A stretch of DNA of 7,920 nucleotides, taken from Avisuccinivibrio_A sp964399665. GTDB lineage: Bacteria > Pseudomonadota > Gammaproteobacteria > Enterobacterales > Succinivibrionaceae. Shown one piece after another: positions 1 to 5,894 of the stretch. The DNA is taken from the NCBI GenBank assembly GCA_964399665.1, contig CAYNSI010000095.1:1-7920 (forward strand), in the 5' to 3' direction. Under the pieces are notes generated by a model, which was not told the DNA's origin, searched no databases, and saw nothing but the letters and a program-made list of their open reading frames with translations. Positions within the stretch are counted from its first letter, which is position 1. Every line of letters begins with the position of its first letter. The position numbers and the translations under genes were made by a program.

Positions 1-82
1 TGTAAGACCTTCTGAAGCAAAAAACAGGGGGCTGTGGTGGGAGAAGCGAGAATCCACCGCCTTTAGGCATGGGGAGTGTCAA
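1..82 (+). mobile_element. Right end of an IS200/IS605-family element, with the 3' part of its omega (re) RNA
   Basis: The segment carries the typical right-end layout of IS605-type elements: an AGAAGCGAGAATCC block (42-55), a GCC-TTTA-GGC hairpin tip (59-68), a GGGGAG run (71-76) and a final GTGTCAA, with TCAA at 79-82. TCAA is the known right cleavage tetranucleotide of IS608. GGTGG (36-40) can pair with CCACC (54-58), a second pairing of the kind expected in a TnpB guide RNA scaffold. By family knowledge, TnpB's guide RNA ends at this boundary and the next bases (from 83) act as guide. The transposase and tnpB genes would lie to the left, outside the window. The lower hairpin stem is imperfect (CC opposite A), so the element may be decayed. 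The call rests on recognition of the end pattern, not on a database match. Confidence 0.72.
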
Positions 83-92
83 CGTTGTTACA

Positions 93-101
93 TGCTAAAA
101 T
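93..101 (+). promoter_or_regulatory. Possible extended -10 element for the dnaC-like/ruvX unit
   Basis: TGCTAAAAT (93-101) matches the extended -10 form TGnTATAAT with one mismatch. No acceptable -35 hexamer stands 16-18 bases upstream, where the sequence belongs to the transposon end. If used, transcription would start about ten bases before the start codon, giving a very short leader. Read-through from the transposon is an equally plausible source of expression. Confidence 0.25.
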
Positions 102-119
102 CATAAAAAAAGGATGGAT

Positions 120-935
120 ATGGGACAAAACGACGGGAAGACCCCACCTCTTACCAGTGCCTACGATGAGCTCGTGCGCACTATCGAAGTACTCTCAGGC
201 AGGAAGTTAAGCGATTTTAATATCGGTGCTGTCAGGGAGTCCTTTGCCCAGATGAAGGAGCGTGAAGCAAGGGAAATCGCCCAGGAACTTGCAAAAGATC
301 GCCAAAAATCATCCCAGGCATTTGCAGAACACCTGTATAAGGAGGGGGCGGTTGACAGAAAATGGCAGTTTCAAAATTTGGTGCAGGATGCCAACAATAT
401 CGAGGCGATCACAGCAGGGATGGCATTTTGCCGTGAGACCTTAAGCCCAGCTGCCGGCACCCGCCCTAAATTGTTGCTGGTCTTTGGCAAGGAGGGTACC
501 GGCAAGACCGTGCTGTTAAATGCTATGGCCAATGCCTATCTGCTTTATGGCGTACAGTCACTGGATCTTATAGGTTTTGATGCCATCTTAAATGCCTGTT
601 ATTTTCAGTCCGATGAACATCGCAACGACCGTATGGAGCGCTATGAGGAATGGGAGCATTACTGCAATACCCATGTGCTGTTATTGGACGGCTTAGGCCA
701 CATAACCGACGGTTTTAACCTTTTTGAGCAGAGGATTTTTTCAAAATTAGTGCGCTTAAGGGCAGCTGCAGGACTGCCGCTTGTTATCAGTACCAATCTT
801 ACTTTTGATAATTTCAGCGCTGCCATCGGCACTTTTGCATATGAGTCACTAAAAGAATATGACTCTTTGTGCGTCATGCTTGCAGGAATAAGCAGGCGCC
901 CCCCAATAAGCTTTAAAGGAAGGCCCATCCGCTAG
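120..935 (+). CDS. DnaC/IstB-like AAA+ ATPase (helicase-loader-like)
   Basis: The 271-residue protein resembles DnaC/IstB ATPases, which bind ATP and load the replicative helicase (DnaC) or assist transposition (IstB). Visible motifs are Walker A GKEGTGKT (residues 123-130), a Walker B-like strand HVLLLDGLG (185-193), and the sensor-1 strand LPLVISTNLTF (219-229), close to the usual LPxxxxTNL of the family. The first 100 residues are helical and charged and would be the partner-binding part. Two features are odd: the Walker B aspartate is followed by Gly where DnaC has Glu and IstB Asp, and the C-terminal motif where the family carries an arginine (SRL/DRM type) reads AYESLKEYD, without one. 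ATG at 114 is possible, but the AGG at 111-113 abuts it, whereas the ATG at 120 has six-base spacing, so 120 is chosen. The gene starts 37 bases after the transposon end and is followed closely by ruvX. Whether it is a true helicase loader is not shown. Confidence 0.8.
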   Translation: MGQNDGKTPPLTSAYDELVRTIEVLSGRKLSDFNIGAVRESFAQMKEREAREIAQELAKDRQKSSQAFAEHLYKEGAVDRKWQFQNLVQDANNIEAITAGMAFCRETLSPAAGTRPKLLLVFGKEGTGKTVLLNAMANAYLLYGVQSLDLIGFDAILNACYFQSDEHRNDRMERYEEWEHYCNTHVLLLDGLGHITDGFNLFEQRIFSKLVRLRAAAGLPLVISTNLTFDNFSAAIGTFAYESLKEYDSLCVMLAGISRRPPISFKGRPIR

Positions 936-940
936 GAAGG
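934..940 (+). promoter_or_regulatory. Ribosome binding site of ruvX overlapping the upstream stop codon
   Basis: AGGAAGG at 934-940 shares bases with the TAG stop (933-935) of the ATPase gene and lies seven bases before the ATG at 948. This placement favours 948 over the in-frame TTG at 945 and suggests translational coupling of the two genes. Confidence 0.6.
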
Positions 941-947
941 ATCATTG

Positions 948-1391
948 ATGTCTTTGGTTTTAGCCTTTGATTATGGTACGTCCTCCATAGGGGTGGCAGT
1001 AGGCAGTACTGATTTGGGTACGGCACAGCCTTTGAAACCATTAAGGGCCAAAGACGATCGGTGTGCCATTGAGCCTTTACAAAAGCTTATAAAAAAGTGG
1101 CAGCCTGAATTTTTGGTGGTGGGACTGCCCCTTAATATGGACGGTACCAGGATGGAGGAGCTTACCAAAAGAGCCGAGAAGTTCGGGGAATTTTTGACAA
1201 AAACATTGTCCTTAAAAGTGTATTTTAAAGACGAAAGACTTACCACCAAGGATGCTAAAGCCATAGTATTTGAAGAAGGCGGGTTTAAAGCTTTAAAAAA
1301 GGGTAAGGGCAGAATTGACGGGATTAGTGCCGCCTTAATTTTAGAAGGCTTTTTTGAAGAGCACCCTGAGTTTTTGGGGCGGCAGCTTTAA
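948..1391 (+). CDS. ruvX: Putative pre-16S rRNA nuclease / Holliday junction resolvase RuvX (YqgF)
   Basis: The 147-residue product is a complete YqgF/RuvX protein with an RNase H-like fold. This family is reported to act in 5' maturation of 16S rRNA and on Holliday junctions, in the cytoplasm. The expected acidic residues are present: D8 in FDYGTSSIGVAVG, E96 in KDERLTT, and D124 in GRIDGISAALILEGF. The VVGLPLNMDG strand (57-66) is also typical. Length is close to that of E. coli YqgF (138 residues). The start at ATG 948 is supported by AGGAAGG seven bases upstream; the TTG at 945 is less likely. The gene lies 12 bases after the DnaC-like gene and is probably cotranscribed and translationally coupled to it. 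In many gammaproteobacteria the upstream partner is yqgE instead. Identification is firm; which activity matters in the cell is inferred. Confidence 0.93.
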   Translation: MSLVLAFDYGTSSIGVAVGSTDLGTAQPLKPLRAKDDRCAIEPLQKLIKKWQPEFLVVGLPLNMDGTRMEELTKRAEKFGEFLTKTLSLKVYFKDERLTTKDAKAIVFEEGGFKALKKGKGRIDGISAALILEGFFEEHPEFLGRQL

Positions 1392-1447
1392 TCTTTGGAA
1401 AAGGCAATTTAAAGGCTAAAAGGCAGTTGTGACACTCCTCATCACAT

Positions 1448-1470
1448 CTTAAAAAGGCAGCTTTTTTAAG
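1448..1470. terminator. Palindrome after ruvX, possible intrinsic terminator
   Basis: CTTAAAAAGGC (1448-1458) and GCTTTTTTAAG (1460-1470) are complementary apart from one G-T pair, around a single central A. The T-run lies within the 3' arm, about 60 bases past the ruvX stop. It could end transcription in either direction, but the stem is mostly A-T, so it may instead be a protein-binding palindrome. Confidence 0.4.
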
Positions 1471-1634
1471 AAAATTCATACATTCTGGTGCAAACTTTAC
1501 TTTAAATATGCCATCCTAACAGGCAGCTGTCTTTTCTTTTGTTATGTTGAATTCATTTACAGGCAAAAAACACTCTCCAAGGCGCCGCATTTTCCAAAAG
1601 ATTACAGCAAGGTAAACCAGTTTTTAATAGTCCT

Positions 1635-1662
1635 TTTATTTTTTGCGCAGCTTTTTTATAAT
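1635..1662 (+). promoter_or_regulatory. Candidate promoter for the adenine methylase gene
   Basis: A perfect -10 hexamer TATAAT (1657-1662) follows a weak -35-like TTTATT (1635-1640) at 16 bases. It would give a leader of roughly 95 bases. A second weaker pair, TTGTTT (1697-1702) and TATCAT (1719-1724) with 16 bases between, lies closer to the gene. Neither is decisive in such AT-rich sequence. Confidence 0.3.
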
Positions 1663-1762
1663 CCTGCTGTTTTTAGTAAGAATTGTGGTTTTTAGCTTGT
1701 TTGCTGTAAGACAGCTTTTATCATGATTAAGGCTGCTTTTTAGGCCGTGGGTTCTATTCTAA

Positions 1763-2812
1763 ATGTATCAGCAAGTAGAAAATACCCGTCCTTTTATAAG
1801 ATGGGTTGGGGGCAAGGTCAGAAGTTTAAAACAACTGCTGCCTTTTTTCCCGGCGAAACTGCCGCGTCATTTTGTCGAGCCTTTTGTCGGCAGCGGTGCC
1901 GTATACTTTGCGATAGCACCACTTTTTGAAACTTCTCTTATCAACGATCTCAATGAAGATCTCATCACGGCATACAGGATCATTCAAAAAGAGCCTCAAA
2001 ACCTGATAAAAGGGCTTAAATCCTGCATTTACAACAGGGATTTTTTCTATAAAGTAAGAAATTTCGACAGAGTCCCGGGCCTTGAGTATCTTAGCAGACT
2101 TCAAAGGGCAGTACGCCTTATTTACCTCGTGGAAGCAGGGTTTAATGGTCTTTACAGGGTAAGTGATAAAGGGCTGTTTAACGTGCCTTTTGGAAGTCAT
2201 GTGCGCCCGACCCTGTGCCGCTCTTTAAGAATCGCAAAGTGCTCTTCTTTGATGAGCTTAAATCCTACCACCATTTTAAGTACCGATTTTATGGATCTTT
2301 TAGACAGGATAGATCAAGATTCTTTTGTCTATATCGACCCTCCCTATGAACCTCTTTCACCAACTTCTTTTTTTACCTCCTATCAAAGCAATGACTGGGG
2401 ACCTGAAGACAGCTGGCGCCTTGCAGAATTTTGCAATAAGCTGCATCAAAAAGGGGTGCTTTTTATGCAGTCAAACTCAACTGCAGACATTAATTTCAAG
2501 CTTTACCGCAACTACAATATCAATACCTTAAGTGCCCGCAGATCTATCAATGCCAAAGGAGACAGATCTTCTTTAAAGGAACTTGTAATTACCAATTACG
2601 ATAACTTTAAGGGTGAGGTTTTTGTTAATTTAAGCAAAAATGTTCCAACTTCGGCTGAAGAAGTCAGTGAAGTAAGAGAATACACCCTGGATGAAGTTAC
2701 CCATGCCCTAAAGGAAGCTTTTGGAGACAAGCTTGCACAATTTGCAACAGCAGAAACCAGGAAAAAAGTTTTGGCAGAACTTAAAATCGAAGCATTGAAA
2801 CATTTTGCTTAA
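1763..2812 (+). CDS. dam: D12-class DNA N6-adenine methyltransferase (Dam family)
   Basis: This 349-residue protein transfers a methyl group from S-adenosylmethionine to adenine N6 in a specific DNA site. The D12 (alpha) class motif order is clear: FIRWVGGK (11-18), the SAM-binding FVEPFVGSG (37-45), the acidic INDLN (60-64), the FNGLYR and VPFG segment (127-144), the catalytic DPPY (192-195), and the late SINAKGDRSSLKELVITNY region (261-279) seen in DpnM-like enzymes. Dam proteins are usually 270-285 residues; here about 70 extra residues, charged and probably helical, follow residue 280. ATG 1763 is the first possible start because TAA lies directly upstream (1760-1762); the ribosome binding site is poor. 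GATC is the likely target by family but is not proven. No restriction gene is visible, so it appears to be an orphan. It converges on umuC with 13 bases between stop codons. The symbol is by family only. Confidence 0.88.
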   Translation: MYQQVENTRPFIRWVGGKVRSLKQLLPFFPAKLPRHFVEPFVGSGAVYFAIAPLFETSLINDLNEDLITAYRIIQKEPQNLIKGLKSCIYNRDFFYKVRNFDRVPGLEYLSRLQRAVRLIYLVEAGFNGLYRVSDKGLFNVPFGSHVRPTLCRSLRIAKCSSLMSLNPTTILSTDFMDLLDRIDQDSFVYIDPPYEPLSPTSFFTSYQSNDWGPEDSWRLAEFCNKLHQKGVLFMQSNSTADINFKLYRNYNINTLSARRSINAKGDRSSLKELVITNYDNFKGEVFVNLSKNVPTSAEEVSEVREYTLDEVTHALKEAFGDKLAQFATAETRKKVLAELKIEALKHFA

Positions 2813-2825
2813 AAAAGCAGGCTCG

Positions 2826-4133
2826 CTACTTTAAAAGCGGCAGAGAGTTAAAGTCCGTGGTATAGGAAGGAGAGAGCATTTTTTTGGCCTGATGTTTGGG
2901 ATCTTTGGCAAAAAAGCCGGATCTGCCCCAGAATATGGTATTGCGCTTTTGAAGATTCAAGCTGTCCACAGCGGCCATCAGTGTTTGAGAATTCTTAAGG
3001 TGGTGGTCAAACTTATCATCATCGGCAGTAAATAAGGAGCTTTGAGACTCACGGCTTTGACATAAATCACTTAGGATGATCCCGGCTTTGCCATACGAAC
3101 AGCCTGCTTTGAAGGTCTTTTCAAGAAGCTTTAAGGCAGCTTTGGTAAGGATCCTGGTATCCTGTTCCGGAATGTCAAAGGTTAAACTCTCAGTGACAGA
3201 ATATCCGATGCCTTCTGCAAAAGGCGGGGTGCGATAGAAGATGGTAATTTTCCTGCAGTATTTTCCTATTGCGCGCAATTTGACGGCACATTCTGCGGTA
3301 AATGCAGCCAGGGCTGCTTCAAGTTCATCTTTTTTTACCAGTCTTGGCTTAAAAGATCGTGACCACATGATCTGTTTTTGGTCATGACTTATAACATCCG
3401 TGATAACATCCTCACCCCTAAGCTCCCTCACGGTATTGGCAACAGGCAGGGAAAACTTTTGGCGAATCATTTTAGGATCTGCATTCCTAAGACCTTTGGC
3501 AGTAAAGATCTGCAGGTCATTTAAATGCTCTTTAAGGCGTTTTCCTATGCCCCAAATTTCTCCAACTTCGGTTTTAGCAAGAACAGCATCGCATAAATCA
3601 GAATCCACAAGATTGCATACTCCTGCAAGTGCAGGCTCACTTTTGGCAAGATGGGAGGCAAGCTTTGATAGGGTGCGCGAAGTTGCAATACCTATTGAGA
3701 CTGGGATCCCCACATGGGAGGCTAAGGTGTGTTTTATCCTGAAGGCAAGATCCAAAGCCTGAGGCTGCGTTATCTTTCTTACCGTCAAAAAAGCTTCATC
3801 GACAGAATAGATTTCAATCTCAGGAACTAAAGACTCGAGAGTCCGCATCACTCTTGATGAGATATCAAGATAGAGATTGAAATTTGAGGAAAAGCAGGTA
3901 ATTTGGTGCTGCTTGATAAGATCCTGGATCTTAAAGACGGCAATGCCCATTGGAATGCCCAATTTTTTAACTTCAGGGGATCTTGCGATAACACATCCGT
4001 CATTGTTCGAAAGTACCAATACCGGTTTATTATCAAGATCAGGTCTGAAAATACGCTCACAGGAAACAAAAAAATTATTGCAGTCGCATAAAAAATAAAG
4101 CTTTGGGAAAGTTAGGGTATTACCGGGCTCCAT
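2826..4133 (-). CDS. umuC: UmuC-like Y-family translesion DNA polymerase
   Basis: The 435-residue product is close to E. coli UmuC (422 residues), the catalytic subunit of DNA polymerase V, which copies past DNA lesions after SOS induction. Motifs from the chosen start: the first metal-binding Asp in LCDCNNFFVSCERIFRPDL (D17), the catalytic YSVDEAFL (D112, E113), the Y-family GIPVSIGIATSRTLSKLASHLAK segment (split here as GIPVSIGIATS and RTLSKLASHLAK, about 142-164), and IWGIGKRLKEHL of the helix-hairpin-helix. QSSLF (364-368) matches the beta-clamp-binding motif, and the C-terminal WGRSGFFAKDP and SPSYTTDFNSLP parts resemble DUF4113. The frame extends to a TTG at 4166, but that codon lacks a binding site; ATG 4133 has GGAAA eight bases upstream and is preferred. 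No umuD is adjacent on either side, and I found no clear LexA box upstream. Confidence 0.92.
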   Translation of the reverse strand: MEPGNTLTFPKLYFLCDCNNFFVSCERIFRPDLDNKPVLVLSNNDGCVIARSPEVKKLGIPMGIAVFKIQDLIKQHQITCFSSNFNLYLDISSRVMRTLESLVPEIEIYSVDEAFLTVRKITQPQALDLAFRIKHTLASHVGIPVSIGIATSRTLSKLASHLAKSEPALAGVCNLVDSDLCDAVLAKTEVGEIWGIGKRLKEHLNDLQIFTAKGLRNADPKMIRQKFSLPVANTVRELRGEDVITDVISHDQKQIMWSRSFKPRLVKKDELEAALAAFTAECAVKLRAIGKYCRKITIFYRTPPFAEGIGYSVTESLTFDIPEQDTRILTKAALKLLEKTFKAGCSYGKAGIILSDLCQSRESQSSLFTADDDKFDHHLKNSQTLMAAVDSLNLQKRNTIFWGRSGFFAKDPKHQAKKMLSPSYTTDFNSLPLLK

Positions 4134-4167
4134 TTTTCGTGTTTCCAAAAAAATTTTTCCAAACAAG

Positions 4168-4196
4168 TTAGCATGAGCTAATTTTAGTTGTATACT
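4168..4196 (+). promoter_or_regulatory. Candidate promoter firing into the 4203-4472 structured segment
   Basis: TTAGCA (4168-4173) and TATACT (4191-4196) are 17 bases apart and match the sigma-70 hexamers at four and five of six positions. A start near 4203 is predicted. The upstream region of umuC occupies the same DNA on the opposite strand, so the two units would be divergent. Confidence 0.42.
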
Positions 4197-4202
4197 GCTT
4201 AC

Positions 4203-4472
4203 TCAAAGTATGGCTTAAGGATTGATTAAGCTTTTGACAGACATTATGACTTACAGCCGTACCGTTAAGGTAACATTTTGACAGAAAAAGTTTTTTCAAA
4301 TTGCATCAGGCATCTGTAAAGCCTGCAGGTCAAAGCAGCGCAGCAGTTCCCATGGCGCTTTTCATCAAAGATAAGTGCTCTACAGCGGATACTTTGACCA
4401 CAGGTTTTGTCCTGTTCCAGGAATAACTAAGGCACTACTGGGCAGAGCAGCGCTCTGCCCTTTCCTTCTTTT
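4203..4472 (+). ncRNA. Possible structured non-coding RNA ending at a strong terminator
   Basis: No credible protein gene covers this stretch, yet it has a promoter-like pair upstream, an intrinsic terminator at its end, and a chain of self-complementary segments. These are: GCTTAA/TTAAGC (4213-4231, loop GGATTGA), TACC/GGTA (4260-4272), GAAAA/TTTTC (4284-4297), CAGGC/GCCTG (4307-4325), a long-range GGTCAAAG (4328-4335) with CTTTGACC (4392-4399) that encloses AGCGC/GCGCT (4337-4359), and ACAGG/CCTGT (4400-4415). I compared it by eye with 6S RNA, tmRNA, RNase P RNA and SRP RNA and found no signature of any. It could equally be a long leader ending in an attenuator ahead of the transporter gene. 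Each short stem alone could arise by chance; the combination is the argument. Confidence 0.35.
4440..4472 (+). terminator. Strong Rho-independent terminator
   Basis: GGGCAGAGC (4440-4448) and GCTCTGCCC (4452-4460) form a perfect nine-pair GC-rich stem with loop AGC, followed directly by TTTCCTTCTTTT. The T-rich tail lies only on the + strand side, so it stops rightward transcription. No + strand protein gene precedes it for more than 1.6 kb, so the transcript it ends must begin in the preceding intergenic region. Confidence 0.85.
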
Positions 4473-4484
4473 CTTCCCTTTTTC

Positions 4485-4513
4485 TTGAAAGAACTACGGC
4501 GTACTGCTATCCT
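4485..4513 (+). promoter_or_regulatory. Promoter of the MFS transporter gene
   Basis: TTGAAA (4485-4490) and TATCCT (4508-4513) are separated by exactly 17 bases, and TGC directly before the -10 makes it an extended -10. Transcription should begin near 4520, leaving a leader of about 77 bases before the ATG. It stands directly after the terminator at 4440-4472, which would insulate it from upstream transcription. Confidence 0.6.
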
Positions 4514-4519
4514 GGCAAA

Positions 4520-4584
4520 CCCGATTTCGGGGCTTATCGTAAGGATCTGCTTTACGATCCTGATTAAACGCAAGAAATCGTAAA
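4520..4584 (+). promoter_or_regulatory. Leader with mutually exclusive hairpins before the MFS gene
   Basis: The predicted transcript starts with CCCG-ATTT-CGGG (4520-4531). Three further segments compete: ATCGTAA (4536-4542) pairs with TTACGAT (4552-4558), while TTTACGAT (4551-4558) pairs perfectly with ATCGTAAA (4577-4584), which ends 12 bases before the start codon. AGGATC (4542-4547) with GATCCT (4556-4561) is a further exclusive alternative. Such an arrangement can act as a switch on translation or transcription. The ATG itself lacks a clear Shine-Dalgarno sequence. No known riboswitch class is recognised, and no signal can be named. Confidence 0.42.
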
Positions 4585-4596
4585 CTAAAGCTTTCT

Positions 4597-5853
4597 ATGA
4601 ATAAATGGTTCAGCCTGTGCCTGCTTACCCTCGGTGCAGGCACGATATATAAGATTTCCTCCATGAAGGATGTTTTCTATGTTCCCATGGTAGAAGACTG
4701 GGGCCTTACCAATACCCAAATAGGAATGGGGCTTACTGTGGGTGCTGTGGTACAGAGTATAGGCATGTTCACGGCCTTATATCTTACCGATCGTTTCTCA
4801 AAAAAGATTTTACTGCCTGCAGGTTTGATTGGGGTGGGGCTGTGCGGTCTGTACCTGAGTACTTTACCAGGGTATACGGGATACTTAATAACCTTTGGCA
4901 TCATGTCCTTTTTTGGTTCCATTATCTATTGGCCGGCATTGTTAAAAGCCGTAAGATTGCTTGGAAGCACTCAGGAGCAGGGCAGACTTTTTGGTTTTTT
5001 GGAAACAGGACGCGGAGTGGTGGATGTCATCATCGCCTCAGGGGCTCTGTACGTCTTTGCAGCTTTTGGCGCAGGCAGGAATGGTATGCAGGCAGGGCTT
5101 ATGTATTACACCATTGTAACCATAGGAATTGGGGTTTTAAGCTACTTTATTTTGGACAATAAAGATCAAATAAAATCAGAAGGCAGTGTGTCAGCAGATG
5201 CTAAGGTTTTTTCCGGCATTAAGCAGGTACTGACTTCCTTGAATTTATGGCTGGCAGCTTTTTGTGTGTTCTTTGTCTATTCAGCTTATTGCGGGATCAC
5301 CTACTTTATTCCCTTTTTAAAGGAAATGTATGCCCTGCCTGTGGTACTTGCAGGAGCCTACGGCATTATTAATCAATACGGACTTAAGCTGATAGGAGGT
5401 CCTGTTGGGGGATTTTTGGCAGATAAGGTGGTCAAATCTCCCTTGGTTTATCTTAAATGGACCTTCTTAATCGCAGGAATTGCCATGCTTATTTTTATGC
5501 AGCTTCCACATCAGTCAATTGGAAATGTTTACCTTGGGATGGCGGCAACCTTAGGATTTGGTGCTCTGATGTTTTCCCAGAGGGCCATCTATTTTGCCCC
5601 CATGGATGAAATCGGGACTTCCCGTGAATTTGCAGGATCTGCTATGACGGTAGGCTGTTTTATCGGCTATATGCCCTCGATGTTCGGTTATACTCTGTAC
5701 GGCTCCTTTTTGGACAATTATCCTGGCATCAGAGGGTATAACTATGTCTTCTCCTGTATGGCAGCCTTTTTATTTGCAGGGTTTATCTGTGCTGCAGTTT
5801 TAAGACGGCGCATTAAAAATAAGACTACATGCTCTGGATCTTCCAAGAATTGA
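4597..5853 (+). CDS. Major facilitator superfamily transporter
   Basis: The 418-residue protein is an inner-membrane carrier with about twelve hydrophobic segments and a charged cytoplasmic loop near residues 186-207 dividing the two halves. The loop between helices 2 and 3 carries a version of MFS motif A, LTDRFSKK (63-70), repeated in the second half as GGFLADKVVKS (271-281). The N-terminal half, with SMKDVFYVP, LTNTQIGMG, YWPALLKAVRLLG and QGRLFGFLETGRGVVD, resembles YihN-like and related MFS proteins of anaerobes and enterobacteria. Those are usually annotated without a substrate, so none is assigned here. The start is ATG 4597, although no good ribosome binding site precedes it. It has its own promoter and an unusual folded leader. 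Its stop is 41 bases from that of the convergent phosphatase gene, with no obvious terminator between. The short polar tail RRRIKNKTTCSGSSKN is cytoplasmic. Confidence 0.9.
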   Translation: MNKWFSLCLLTLGAGTIYKISSMKDVFYVPMVEDWGLTNTQIGMGLTVGAVVQSIGMFTALYLTDRFSKKILLPAGLIGVGLCGLYLSTLPGYTGYLITFGIMSFFGSIIYWPALLKAVRLLGSTQEQGRLFGFLETGRGVVDVIIASGALYVFAAFGAGRNGMQAGLMYYTIVTIGIGVLSYFILDNKDQIKSEGSVSADAKVFSGIKQVLTSLNLWLAAFCVFFVYSAYCGITYFIPFLKEMYALPVVLAGAYGIINQYGLKLIGGPVGGFLADKVVKSPLVYLKWTFLIAGIAMLIFMQLPHQSIGNVYLGMAATLGFGALMFSQRAIYFAPMDEIGTSREFAGSAMTVGCFIGYMPSMFGYTLYGSFLDNYPGIRGYNYVFSCMAAFLFAGFICAAVLRRRIKNKTTCSGSSKN

Positions 5854-5894
5854 AGATCTCAAGATATGCACCGCTAAAGAACCTTATCTTACTG

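Larger units (their letters stand above)
1392..1762. other. AT-rich intergenic region with repeated GCAGCTTTT-type motifs
   Basis: I see no convincing protein or known RNA gene in this 371-base stretch. It contains a near-perfect palindrome at 1448-1470, and a 12-base direct repeat GCAGCTTTTTTA at 1457-1468 and 1647-1658. Related words are CAGCTTTTAT (1712-1721) and GGCTGCTTTTTAGG (1731-1744). Small hairpins followed by T-rich runs occur at 1519-1540 (ACAG/CTGT, then CTTTTCTTTT) and at 1703-1719 (GCTGT/ACAGC, then TTTTA). It also holds a consensus TATAAT at 1657-1662. It presumably combines termination of the ruvX unit with the promoter of the methylase gene. Confidence 0.6.

Noticed and set aside
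2..106. Reading frame open from the left edge to TAA 104-106, crossing the transposon end
   Set aside because: It could be the tail of tnpB, but the other two frames also stop within or near this region, the translated tail has no recognisable TnpB motif, and the frame runs past the transposon boundary; not called as a gene.
1425..1446. TGTGA..TCACA resembling a CRP site
   Set aside because: The half sites are nine bases apart, not six, so a CRP dimer site is not supported.
4134..4166. N-terminal extension of umuC from a TTG codon at 4166
   Set aside because: The TTG has no ribosome binding site and the family starts close to the catalytic strand; ATG 4133 with GGAAA upstream is better.
4246..4281. 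11-codon frame starting at ATG 4246
   Set aside because: No ribosome binding site and too short to support.
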